A DNA stretch of 33,464 nucleotides from Peptococcaceae bacterium (GCA_003132605.1 PKYJ01000028.1:1-33464); one strand, 5' to 3'. Shown: positions 15,983-22,737, counted from the stretch's first letter. Program-made: numbers and translations. The notes: a model not told the origin generated them from the letters alone.

Positions 15983-17260
15983 TTGTTCAGCCCAGCACTC
16001 AATGAAATCAATAAACGCAACGATAAAACAAAAACCCACGATAAGTCCAATGCTCAACGGATAGCGCATTATTTTGAGTGCTGGATCTGGATTCTCGCCT
16101 GTCTGGGTTTCGGGATCGGGATTATCCACTACCCGACGGTGGCATTTGCCGCTGCCCGGCGCGGCCTGTTGACCTGGTGGGAGATCGTGCTGCCCAGCCT
16201 GATGCCCTTTTTTATCGTGAGCGAACTGCTGATGGGCTTAGGTTTCGTTGCCCTGTTCGGCGCCCTGCTGGAACCGGTCATGCGCCCGTTATTCAATCTC
16301 CCGGGCAGCGCCGGCTTTGTTATCGCAGTGAGCTACACCTCCGGTTTTCCGCTCTGCGCCGTGCTCACCTCCCGCATCCGGAGCGATCATCTCTGCACCC
16401 GGAACGAGGGCGAGAGGCTGCTGGCTTTTACCAGCAACGCCAGTCCATTGTTCATGCTGGGGGCGGTCAGCGTCGGCATGTACAGAAATCCGGCGCTCGG
16501 GCCTTTAATCGCCGGCATCCACTATCTCTCCAATCTCCTGTGCGGAATACTGCTCCGATTTACGTCACAGCCGCCTTTCGGCCTGAAACCGGACGAGCGC
16601 CTCAAACAGGGCCTGGCGCCAAGGGTGGGTCCATTGCTGCGGGTTTCCCGTCTGGAAAAGCAGAACTTCGGGTCTCTGTTGGGTGAAACCATACAGAAAA
16701 CCAGCATCACTTTGCTGACAATCGGAGGGTTTATCACGATCTTCTCGGTGCTGATCGGGATCATGGAGGCGGCGGGCTTCTTCAACGCGCTCATCACTGC
16801 GCTGGCACCGGTTGCGCAACTGTTCCACATCGATGCGAGTCTCTTGAGAGCGCTGATGTACGGCCTTTTTGAAATCACCATCGGTATCAACGAGGCGAGC
16901 AAGAGTTCGGGCAGCTTCGTCCAGCAGTTGTTGGTGATCGAAGTGCTGCTGGCATGGAACGGGCTTGCGGTGCAGGCCCAGGTGGCAGGAATGATGGTGG
17001 GGAGCGACCTGCGCCTCTGGCTCTACCTGTTGACCAGGTGCCTGCAGGCGCCTATAGCGGTTCTAATGGTCTACCTGGTGACCCTGCTGCCGGTCCGGGA
17101 TTACCTGACGTACCCGGCACTGGCAACGGGGCCTGCGGCGTCCTGGTTTCCCTGGGTATCCGGAGCATGCGTGCCGGCAGGAATTGTCCTGGCGCTGTTT
17201 ACCGGATACACACTCAAAAAATGGTGGGTCCGTCTGAAAAATATCATCATCATCCGTTGA
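15983..17260 (+). CDS. ylbJ: Sporulation integral membrane protein YlbJ
   Basis: Polytopic inner-membrane protein of the nucleoside-transporter/gate (YjiH/SpmA-related) superfamily, required for spore maturation and cortex formation in Bacillus. The 425 residues contain about eight to ten hydrophobic segments and the characteristic VLPSLMPFFIVSELLMGLG, AVSYTSGFPLCAVL, FTSNASPLFMLGAVSVGM and FEITIGINEAS. TTG at 15983 is chosen from the AGAGGG site about 9 nt upstream and gives MFSPALNEINKRN; no better ATG precedes the first membrane segment. A weak sigma-E-like pair (TATTTT ... GTATAATC) lies 60-75 nt upstream, which would fit mother-cell expression but is tentative. It converges on the coiled-coil gene at 17268. 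The ylbJ-coaD-rsmD neighbourhood mirrors ylbJ-ylbI-ylbH of Bacillus. Confidence 0.92.
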   Translation: MFSPALNEINKRNDKTKTHDKSNAQRIAHYFECWIWILACLGFGIGIIHYPTVAFAAARRGLLTWWEIVLPSLMPFFIVSELLMGLGFVALFGALLEPVMRPLFNLPGSAGFVIAVSYTSGFPLCAVLTSRIRSDHLCTRNEGERLLAFTSNASPLFMLGAVSVGMYRNPALGPLIAGIHYLSNLLCGILLRFTSQPPFGLKPDERLKQGLAPRVGPLLRVSRLEKQNFGSLLGETIQKTSITLLTIGGFITIFSVLIGIMEAAGFFNALITALAPVAQLFHIDASLLRALMYGLFEITIGINEASKSSGSFVQQLLVIEVLLAWNGLAVQAQVAGMMVGSDLRLWLYLLTRCLQAPIAVLMVYLVTLLPVRDYLTYPALATGPAASWFPWVSGACVPAGIVLALFTGYTLKKWWVRLKNIIIIR

Positions 17261-17267
17261 CTGCCGG

Positions 17268-17729
17268 CTACCGGTCTCTCTTCAGTTGGCCCAGCTCTTC
17301 CCGGCCGCTGCGGATCATGGCCAGGTTCTGCTCGAGGTTTGCCTCCAGGTTGCTCATGATGTCATCGGCGTACCGGGTGGCGTTGTTCTTGATCTCATAA
17401 GCTACTCGCCGGCTCTGGGCCACAATCTCTTCAGCAGCCGCCTCGGCGCGCTTGACCACCTCGCTATCCCCGATCATACCGTCGATCCGCTGGTTGGTCT
17501 CTGCCAAGATGCGCTCCACATCCACCCGGGCGTCCTCCATCAGGTGTTCCCGGTCCTTGACCATCAGCTTTGCCTGGCGGAGCTCCTCCGGAAGCAGCGC
17601 CCTGATCCGGTCGATGTAATCCAACAACGCTTCTTCACCCACCAAAACCTTGTCGGTCATCGGCACGCGCCTGCAGCTTTGAATGTGCTCTTCCAGTTCT
17701 TCCAACAGTTTGAATACATCCTTGGACAT
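17268..17729 (-). CDS. Coiled-coil protein of unknown function between coaD and ylbJ
   Basis: A 153-residue soluble, highly charged, helical protein beginning MSKDVFKLLEELEEHI. Middle and C-terminal parts are long amphipathic helices rich in Ala, Glu and Arg (ILAETNQRIDGMIGD, AEAAAEEIVAQSRRVAYEIK), resembling the stalk of ATP synthase b subunits or DivIVA-like coils, which is how such proteins are often named automatically; no catalytic motif is seen. ATG at 17729 follows a strong GGGGGGAG site at 9-nt spacing. The frame stays open upstream to 18047, but that extension crosses a degenerate repeat tract and the end of coaD and is rejected as coding. I recall similar proteins beside coaD in related Clostridia; function unknown. 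Confidence 0.8.
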   Translation of the reverse strand: MSKDVFKLLEELEEHIQSCRRVPMTDKVLVGEEALLDYIDRIRALLPEELRQAKLMVKDREHLMEDARVDVERILAETNQRIDGMIGDSEVVKRAEAAAEEIVAQSRRVAYEIKNNATRYADDIMSNLEANLEQNLAMIRSGREELGQLKRDR

Positions 17730-17739
17730 ATCCACAGGC

Positions 17740-17955
17740 TCCCCCCTCACTTCTGAAAGTTCGATGTTCGAAGCGCGCCCGCAAGCGGGCACCCGTTCGA
17801 TTATTTCCACGTCTGGATGAGTCTGCTCGGTTGTCGACCCTCTCGACGTTGGAAGTTCGGCATTCGATGTTCGATTTTCTTCGATGTCCGAAGCTAGGTG
17901 TTCGATTAGCTTTCCCTTTGAATCTCGAACCTCTAACCTCGAAACATCATTACTC
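17740..17955. repeat. Degenerate TCGAACATCGAA-type low-complexity tract
   Basis: Between the coaD stop and the next gene the minus strand carries many imperfect units such as ATCGAACATCGAATGCCGAA, CTTCGAACATCGAAC, CTTCGGACATCGAAG and GAGGTTAGAGGTTCGAG. The units drift in length and sequence, so this is not a clean tandem array. No promoter or terminator was recognised in it. Confidence 0.6.
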
Positions 17956-18447
17956 ATCACACAAGCCATGCAAGGCGAATCGCTCTTTAAGATGCCGGGC
18001 CACCTGCTCCGAGACCAGCCCGCCGATATCGCCCCCGAGGCTGGCAACTTCCTTGACGATGCTCGAACTCAGGTACGAGTATTTGGGTTGAGCCACCAGA
18101 AAGACTGTCTCTATCTCCGGACCGAGTTTCCGGTTCATCAATGCCATCTGAAACTCGTTCTCGAAATCGGAGATAGCACGTAGGCCCCGTACGACGATCC
18201 GGGCATTTTTCTGCTTCACAAATTCGGTCAGCAAACCTTTGAAGCAGTTTACCTCAATGTTCGGAAGCCGGGCCGACTCCCGGGCGATCATCTCCACCCG
18301 CTCTTCCATGGTGAAAAGGGGTTGTTTGCCCGGGTTGAGACAGACGGCCACGATCACCCGGTCAAAGACTGCAGCCGCCCTTTCGATGATATCCAGGTGC
18401 CCATAAGTGATCGGGTCGAAACTGCCCGGATAGACAGCTATGGCCAT
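17950..18447 (-). CDS. coaD: Phosphopantetheine adenylyltransferase
   Basis: Adenylates 4'-phosphopantetheine to dephospho-CoA, the penultimate step of CoA synthesis. The 165 residues match the family. The nucleotidyltransferase signature AVYPGSFDPITYGHLDII is at the N terminus, FVKQKNARIVVRGLRAISDF in the middle, and the ATP-site YSYLSSSIVKE near 124-134. It follows rsmD by 18 nt, the conserved rsmD-coaD pair (ylbH-ylbI in Bacillus). Confidence 0.97.
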   Translation of the reverse strand: MAIAVYPGSFDPITYGHLDIIERAAAVFDRVIVAVCLNPGKQPLFTMEERVEMIARESARLPNIEVNCFKGLLTEFVKQKNARIVVRGLRAISDFENEFQMALMNRKLGPEIETVFLVAQPKYSYLSSSIVKEVASLGGDIGGLVSEQVARHLKERFALHGLCDE

Positions 18448-18465
18448 GTCAATGTCCTCCCTGGA

Positions 18466-19032
18466 TTACTTTTGTTCTCCCCGGCCAGGGAAAAATCTCA
18501 GCACGCTATCCCCGTAAGTCCTGGTCTTGATTGGGGCGATCCCCGCCGCAGCCTGTTCTCCTATATAACTGCGCGTGACGATCAATCCGTCAGGCGCCAT
18601 CAGTTCAAGCCGCAACAACATGTCCAGAGTCGGGGCCACCAGGCCCTTCCTGAAAGGAGGGTCGATGAAGGCCAGGTTGAACCCGGGTCCATCCCTTTGC
18701 AACCGAGCCAGAGCCTGCAAAGCATCTCCTACATAGATCCGCCCCTGTGGGGTAAATCCGGTAACATCCAGGTTGTCCCTGATCAGGGCGGCTGTAAGTG
18801 GGTCTTTCTCTATAAACAGCGCCTGCCTGGCCCCCCGGCTTAAGGCTTCGATGCCGATGCTTCCACTGCCGGCGAAAAGGTCGAGGAAAAGAGTGTCCCT
18901 TACCCTCAAGGCCAGCATATCAAAGAGGGCCTCTTTGATGAAGTCCGTTACCGGCCGGAGGTTCATCGTCTTTCTGGTTTTCAGCCTCCTGCCTTTCGCA
19001 ATGCCGCTGATTACCCGCAGTCCGCTCAACAA
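18466..19032 (-). CDS. rsmD: 16S rRNA (guanine(966)-N(2))-methyltransferase RsmD
   Basis: SAM-dependent methylation of G966 in 16S rRNA. The 188 residues have RVISGIAKGRRL at the start, the SAM-binding FLDLFAGSGSIGIEALSRGA (about 49-68) and the catalytic IDPPF, where most homologues have DPPY. TTG at 19032 (a second TTG precedes it in frame) has GGGAG upstream; no ATG gives the family N terminus. The 413-nt gap upstream carries a candidate CsfG sRNA on the other strand. Confidence 0.94.
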   Translation of the reverse strand: MLSGLRVISGIAKGRRLKTRKTMNLRPVTDFIKEALFDMLALRVRDTLFLDLFAGSGSIGIEALSRGARQALFIEKDPLTAALIRDNLDVTGFTPQGRIYVGDALQALARLQRDGPGFNLAFIDPPFRKGLVAPTLDMLLRLELMAPDGLIVTRSYIGEQAAAGIAPIKTRTYGDSVLRFFPGRGEQK

Positions 19033-19226
19033 AATCTTGCTCCCACTCGGAAAAGCTCTTAAGAATTATAGAAAACTTGGCTTGCGCCGAGCTCTAGCGC
19101 AGGCGGAATTTCATCCAAATAAGTATAACATAAAGAACCTGAAAATGCCTATTAGATTAGGAATTTAGATTATTTTAAGTGATTTTTTGGGCTGCCACAA
19201 TGTAATATATTACCATTATGTTTTTT

Positions 19227-19255
19227 GTATAAATAAATGCGGTTTGTACAGAATA
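19227..19255 (+). promoter_or_regulatory. Forespore (sigma-F/G-like) promoter candidate for the sRNA
   Basis: GTATA (19227-19231), 17 nt, then CAGAATA (19249-19255), which matches the sigma-G -10 pattern CATnMTA at all but one informative position. Transcription would begin near 19262. Confidence 0.45.
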
Positions 19256-19261
19256 GGTAAT

Positions 19262-19458
19262 GGCTAAAGGGTCTTCATGGGAAAGGAACTTGATACCAGA
19301 CCTGCAAAGACGCAGCAAGGATTACAGCTAACCTTTCTCGTGAGCTCTTCCTCCAGTTTCTCCTCTCCCACGCCATTGAGTGCGTCTTTACTTCGGTGAG
19401 CGCACTCAGTGGCGACGCTAAACCGAACCATAAGCAGCCGGCTGCTTATGGTTTTTTT
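19262..19458 (+). ncRNA. csfG: Candidate CsfG sporulation small RNA
   Basis: No open frame of interest lies on the plus strand here, yet a complete transcription unit can be drawn: a forespore-type promoter, about 195 nt of RNA and a strong terminator (19427-19458). Within it a 14-bp hairpin, CGCCATTGAGTGCG (19371-19384) pairing with CGCACTCAGTGGCG (19401-19414), and smaller stems GGTCT/AGACC and TGC/GCA upstream can form. Between them is a pyrimidine run with CCTCC and CTCCTCTCCC (19350-19369) that could pair with Shine-Dalgarno sequences. In Bacillus the conserved endospore-former sRNA CsfG lies in the ylbG-ylbH gap, and ylbH is rsmD. The same neighbour, a sporulation-type promoter and a similar size make CsfG the best call; I could not align it to the published model. 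The rest of the 19033-19261 gap is AT-rich, with nothing recognised. Confidence 0.6.
19427..19458 (+). terminator. Strong intrinsic terminator of the sRNA
   Basis: Perfect inverted repeat ACCATAAGCAGCC/GGCTGCTTATGGT (19427-19452) followed by seven T on the plus strand. There is no T-run on the minus side, so it serves a plus-strand transcript. Confidence 0.85.
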
Positions 19459-19706
19459 ATTTCCGGAGCCAGCAGCCTGGCCCCAAACCCGCGCTCCTGC
19501 AATATTCCCCTAATCTTCTGCAGCGCTTCCTTGATGCCGTTGATTGTTGCTTCCAGGCTTATACCGGTGCTGGAGATACGTATGCCAGTCCGGCGCAGGA
19601 GGTACTGGCGTCCCTGTTCCAGGTTCTGCAGTTCACCCCTCAGCCGGTCCAGTTCTTTCATCAGGTCTTCACTGTTCATACGGGAATAGCGCCTATCTTT
19701 TGACAT
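19446..19706 (-). CDS. Small helical protein of unknown function
   Basis: An 86-residue protein, not recognised. It is mostly predicted helix: a charged first helix (SEDLMKELDRLRGELQNLEQ), a short strand-like RTGIRISSTGIS, and a second helix (INGIKEALQKIRGILQ). No cysteines, signal peptide or membrane segment. ATG at 19706 has GGAG 15 nt upstream; a start at the second ATG, 10 codons in, is possible. The TAA lies inside the hairpin of the plus-strand terminator, so the two convergent units overlap by about 13 nt. Isolated between two non-coding regions; could be a spore-related small protein, but that is a guess from context only. Confidence 0.55.
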   Translation of the reverse strand: MSKDRRYSRMNSEDLMKELDRLRGELQNLEQGRQYLLRRTGIRISSTGISLEATINGIKEALQKIRGILQERGFGARLLAPEIKKP

Positions 19707-19823
19707 CAGTCTTCCGTGTTACTCCTTCATCCTGGTTCATGCCATAAGTTTATCATGAAATCCTCATCAACGCTAAATGACTTGCGACACAAGGGGCATA
19801 TAAAGCGCAACCTCAGCTTTTAA

Positions 19824-19853
19824 TTGTCTGGACACCCGTGTTTATGTTAAAAT
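19824..19853 (+). promoter_or_regulatory. Probable sigma-A promoter for the YkgJ-like gene
   Basis: TTGTCT (19824-19829), 18 nt, TAAAAT (19848-19853), about 130 nt before the gene. The rest of the 19707-19987 gap shows no further structure to me. Confidence 0.5.
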
Positions 19854-19987
19854 CAACCTAATAAAGCTCCTTCTTTCCCCAATCCACATCAATGCAACTG
19901 ACTCTTCGTCAACTCCTTTTCACTTGCCCTGATTCCCTTGTCGCTCTGTAGGTTCACCTTAAAAAATTAAACCAGGGAGTGATGATA

Positions 19988-20327
19988 ATGGATATATATC
20001 CCTGAGCACCGTGACGATGACCTGTGCGCTGATTGCGGCGGCAAATGCTGCCTGATCTACGGCCCGTCTCAAAACCTGAAGCGGCAGAGACTGCATGAGG
20101 ATGAAAAACATCTCTTTGGCGGTGGTCACTATCTGGAATATGGCGTTGACCCGTTGTCCGAGAAGATACACCCGCATGCCTGTGAATACCTGGGATTGAA
20201 TGGATGTATCATTCCCTGGGAAAGACGGCCGCCGATCTGTAAAAATTACCGCTGCGGCATATGGCGCGATCTGACCAATAGGCAAAAAAAGTCCGGCAGT
20301 CGCCATCTGCCGGTTAAAGAAAAGTGA
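19988..20327 (+). pseudogene. YkgJ-type cysteine-cluster protein, frameshifted at codon 5
   Basis: Plus-strand frame with the signature of the YkgJ/UPF0153 zinc- or iron-binding cysteine cluster family: CADCGGKCC near the start, then CEYLGLNGCIIPWERRPPIC followed by KNYRC, ending VKEK at TGA 20325-20327; about 110 residues in all. The only well-placed start is ATG 19988 with AGGGAG 9 nt upstream, but that frame stops at once (ATG GAT ATA TAT CCC TGA). Removing one C at 20000-20002 would join it to the cysteine frame; the cysteine frame itself has no ATG, GTG or TTG after its preceding stop. So this is a recent one-base insertion, a sequencing error, or a non-standard start. Family function is unproven (metal-dependent, possibly redox or flagellar-linked in some species). 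The minus-strand frame over the same bases is a shadow. Confidence 0.7.
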
Positions 20328-20340
20328 CAATAAGTTTAAC

Positions 20341-20372
20341 AAAAAAACTCCCGCCCCATTAGAGGCCGGAGT
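20341..20372 (-). terminator. Terminator directly after the cobalamin riboswitch
   Basis: Minus strand: hairpin ACTCCGGCC/GGCGGGAGT with one mismatch and an 8-nt loop, followed by seven T. It comes about 50 nt after the riboswitch aptamer and faces the 3' end of the YkgJ-like gene. Confidence 0.8.
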
Positions 20373-20419
20373 AAAAAAACATTATCTATCAATGCTATCT
20401 TCTACCTGGGAAGGTACAA

Positions 20420-20590
20420 CACGCCGTGCTTCCGGGCAGGTCTCCTGGCTCATGGCTCATTGCCCCGGCGCTGCCTTCCCGGATCAACTCCAGTGGCACG
20501 TTAGCGCTGGCTACCATTTACAGTGGCCGGACCCGCTCAGGTTTTTCACCTGATTCCCTTTTCCCGAATGCGACTATTCAGTTCTACTTT
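20420..20590 (-). promoter_or_regulatory. Cobalamin (B12) riboswitch with no gene downstream
   Basis: On the minus strand the conserved elements appear in order: AAGGGAATCAGGTGA (20546-20560), GGCCACTGTAA, GTGCCACTGG, GGGAAGGC, and the 3' box GCCAGGAGACCTGCCCGGAAG (20429-20449; first 20 bases are diagnostic). This is the class I adenosylcobalamin aptamer. Normally a B12, cobalt or ribonucleotide reductase gene follows, but here a terminator comes at once and the next frame belongs to a convergent gene. Upstream on the same strand is cooT, 35 nt away. Boundaries are approximate; the P1 pairing was not resolved. Confidence 0.88.
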
Positions 20591-20624
20591 AACTTATCAT
20601 AAGCTTTCCGGTAAATCCAGATCT

Positions 20625-20819
20625 TTATACCTGAACCTGTTCCAGGATAACCTTGTGGTCGACCAGATTCAACTCCTTGATGTGCGCCTTGATCATCTTG
20701 CGCTGGCCAAAGATATTCTCCAGCACCAGGCCATCCTCATAGGGCAGCACGCTGTCCACATTCTCCATAAAGAGCTCATCCTTGTCATCCTTGCGCACAT
20801 AGGCATGTGCTTCGCACAC
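20625..20819 (-). CDS. cooT: CooT-family nickel-binding protein
   Basis: Small cytosolic protein of the CooT family; Rhodospirillum CooT binds Ni(II) and helps mature the nickel CO dehydrogenase. Starting at GTG 20819 the protein has 64 residues and begins MCEAHAYV. This start is chosen because family members begin Met-Cys, Cys2 being the metal ligand, and GGGGGTG lies 8 nt upstream; an ATG at 20834 would bury the cysteine at position 7. The body (FMENVDSVLPYEDGLVLENI, IKELNLVDHKVILE) is typical. Its role here is not certain: many family members occur away from CODH genes, and none is in this window. Confidence 0.85.
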   Translation of the reverse strand: MCEAHAYVRKDDKDELFMENVDSVLPYEDGLVLENIFGQRKMIKAHIKELNLVDHKVILEQVQV

Positions 20820-20943
20820 CGGCGACACCCCCATTTATTTTGACTAAATTTTAAGCGGTTGATCTTCCATCCGATTAGGCATGATCCTGGTTTACCTCAG
20901 TCCTATTATAACATCAGGCTACCAACTGTTGCAGGTCTTCCCA

Positions 20944-21546
20944 TCATTGAGGTTCGTTTTTCGAAGTTGACACCTGATCGTAAAGCTCCTTGATCTTCTT
21001 GAAATCCTCCCACACCGGCTTCTTCTTGTTGGCATCCCTCAAAATGGCCGCAGGATGAAAGGTCGGGACGATCTTGATACCGCCCTTTTCATAGACATTG
21101 CCCCGAACCACGGTAATCTTGGCATCATTATGAACCAGGTATTGGGTGGACAACGCCCCCAGACAGACGATCAGGCGCGGCTGGATCAGTTCGATCTGCC
21201 TAACCAGGTAGACAAAGCACGCCTCCGCCTCATCCTTCTTGGGGATGCGGTTGCCCGGAGGACGGCACTTGGCGATGTTGGTGATGTAGACATCGCTGCG
21301 CTGAAGCCCCACCGACTCCATGATCTTCTCCAATAGTTGTCCCGCAGCGCCGACAAAGGGTTTCCCCAGGCGGTCCTCGTCGACCCCCGGGGCCTCTCCG
21401 ACAAACATCAACCTGGCATCCGGGGCACCGTCCCCGAACACCACACCGCGGGCATTATCCCTCAAACTGCAGCGGTGGCACTGCAGGCAATGCTGCTGCA
21501 GGTTGGCGAGGTCATCATATTGGTCGAGCAACGGCAGCCATTTCAC
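20944..21546 (-). CDS. Uracil-DNA glycosylase, family 4 (4Fe-4S)
   Basis: Removes uracil from DNA to start base-excision repair. The 200 residues have the family 4 motifs GEAPGVDEDRLGKPFVGAAG and, near the C terminus, TFHPAAILRD. Cysteines in HCLQCHRC at the N terminus and at both ends of CRPPGNRIPKKDEAEAC in the middle can supply the iron-sulfur ligands. ATG at 21546 has GGAGG upstream. It stands alone, divergent from gpr, with a rearranged palindromic repeat just upstream. Confidence 0.93.
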   Translation of the reverse strand: MKWLPLLDQYDDLANLQQHCLQCHRCSLRDNARGVVFGDGAPDARLMFVGEAPGVDEDRLGKPFVGAAGQLLEKIMESVGLQRSDVYITNIAKCRPPGNRIPKKDEAEACFVYLVRQIELIQPRLIVCLGALSTQYLVHNDAKITVVRGNVYEKGGIKIVPTFHPAAILRDANKKKPVWEDFKKIKELYDQVSTSKNEPQ

Positions 21547-21587
21547 TATATAAAATAACCTCCTGCTCCAATCAAGATTAACCGATG

Positions 21588-21620
21588 GCGTAGCCGCTCT
21601 GAAGCCAAGACCCAGTTGAA
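21588..21620. repeat. Internally deleted copy of the composite palindromic element
   Basis: GCGTAGCCGCTCT, one end of hairpin A, is fused directly to GAAGCCAAGACCCAGTTGAA, the outer arm of hairpin B. The central parts of both hairpins are missing. It lies in the gap between the divergent udg and gpr genes. Confidence 0.75.
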
Positions 21621-21663
21621 TATATTATACTTCTTCAGACTGCCGAAAAAAACCTTGAAAATC

Positions 21664-21691
21664 GTATAAAAAGTTTGGCCCCTGGTTAATA
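21664..21691 (+). promoter_or_regulatory. Possible forespore promoter for gpr
   Basis: GTATA (21664-21668), 16 nt, GTTAATA (21685-21691): the same -35 and a partial match to the sigma-F/G -10. gpr is forespore-expressed in Bacillus. Weak by itself. Confidence 0.35.
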
Positions 21692-21745
21692 TTAGAGATG
21701 ACAGGAAGCACGTACTATTTTATTTTTCGGGGAGCGCAAATAACC

Positions 21746-22678
21746 ATGGTCAATCTGGACCTGGCAGTGGAAGCCAGGGATCTGGTCAGAGGAACCACCG
21801 GGAAGGAAATACCCGGCGTCTCCGAACAGAAACAGGATTTCCCATACGGCGCCGTCACCATCATCAAGATTCTCGATGAGCGTGCGGAATCGGTGATTGG
21901 CAAGCCGAAGGGAACTTACATCACCATCGAGGCCCCGGATCTCCGGCTCAAGGCGCCCGAAGTCCAGTCCAGCGTTGCCGATGTGCTGGCGCAGCACCTG
22001 CGCAGCCTGTTAAAGACATCCAAAACAGCAACCGTTTTAATCATCGGACTGGGCAACTGGCAGGCAACACCGGACGCCTTGGGACCCACAGTGGTGAAAT
22101 ACTCCCTGATCACGCGCCACCTGCACAAACTCATGCCTGAGATGGTAGAGCACTACAGTTCAGTCTGCGCCTTTGCACCGGGCGTGTTGGGCATCACCGG
22201 CATCGAGACCGCCGAGATCATTCAGGGGATCGTGGAAAAAGTCAAGCCGGAAGCGATCATTGCGGTTGATGCCCTGGCGGCGACAAGGATCGCCAGGTTG
22301 GGGACCACGATCCAGATCGGTGACACCGGCATCTCGCCCGGATCCGGCGTCAACAACAACAGGACCGGAGTCAACCAACAGACCATGGGCGTTCCCGTCA
22401 TCGCCATCGGGGTGCCTACCGTTGTCAATGCCGGCGTGATCATGCAGTCCGCACTTGAGAGTTATCAATCCAAGCTCTCGCAAGGCAGCCGGCTGAGTCC
22501 GGTTCTCTCCAAGGAAGTGCTCAGGGATCTCCTGAAACCATTCGAGGGTTCGCTGATCGTCACGCCGAGAGAAATCGACGACCTGATCCTGAATGCCGGC
22601 CGGACTGTTACCAGGGGGATCACCCTGGCCTTGCACCCGGAAGCGGATAAAGAGGAGATCGAGGCGTTAATGTGTTAA
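21746..22678 (+). CDS. gpr: Germination protease GPR
   Basis: Aspartic-type endopeptidase (family A25) that degrades alpha/beta small acid-soluble spore proteins early in germination. ATG at 21746 with GGGGAG 11 nt upstream gives 310 residues starting MVNLDLAVEARDLV; the longer frame from 21698 has no ribosome-binding site. Typical segments are RTD-like DLAVEARDL, VLIIGLGNWQATPDALGPTVV, FAPGVLGITGIETAEII, KPEAIIAVDALAATR and GDTGISPGSGVNNNR. The propeptide is short. It converges on two SASP genes that encode its substrates. Confidence 0.95.
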   Translation: MVNLDLAVEARDLVRGTTGKEIPGVSEQKQDFPYGAVTIIKILDERAESVIGKPKGTYITIEAPDLRLKAPEVQSSVADVLAQHLRSLLKTSKTATVLIIGLGNWQATPDALGPTVVKYSLITRHLHKLMPEMVEHYSSVCAFAPGVLGITGIETAEIIQGIVEKVKPEAIIAVDALAATRIARLGTTIQIGDTGISPGSGVNNNRTGVNQQTMGVPVIAIGVPTVVNAGVIMQSALESYQSKLSQGSRLSPVLSKEVLRDLLKPFEGSLIVTPREIDDLILNAGRTVTRGITLALHPEADKEEIEALMC

Positions 22679-22681
22679 AAG

Positions 22682-22709
22682 TTAAAGCGGACCGCAGAGT
22701 CCGCTTTAA
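22682..22709. terminator. Hairpin between gpr and the SASP genes
   Basis: Perfect 11-bp inverted repeat TTAAAGCGGAC/GTCCGCTTTAA with a 6-nt loop, 4 nt after the gpr stop. T-runs are short on both sides, better on the minus strand (TTTAACTTTT), so it may serve both convergent units. Confidence 0.6.
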
Positions 22710-22737
22710 TCGGCAATCACTAGACGAGACATGGTTG

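Noticed and set aside
17730..18047. N-terminal extension of the coiled-coil gene at 17268
   Set aside because: The frame is open, but it overlaps coaD and a degenerate repeat tract, and a strong ribosome-binding site sits before the internal ATG at 17729.
19230..19450. c-di-GMP, T-box or other riboswitch in the rsmD upstream gap
   Set aside because: None of the conserved cores (GGCAAACC/GACGCAAAGCC, GGTGGNACCGCG and similar) is present, and no plus-strand gene follows; a stand-alone sRNA fits better.
19959..20342. Minus-strand frame of 127 codons downstream of the cobalamin riboswitch
   Set aside because: It would be the natural riboswitch-controlled gene, but it lies beyond a terminator and opposite a clear cysteine-cluster protein on the plus strand, and resembles no known family.
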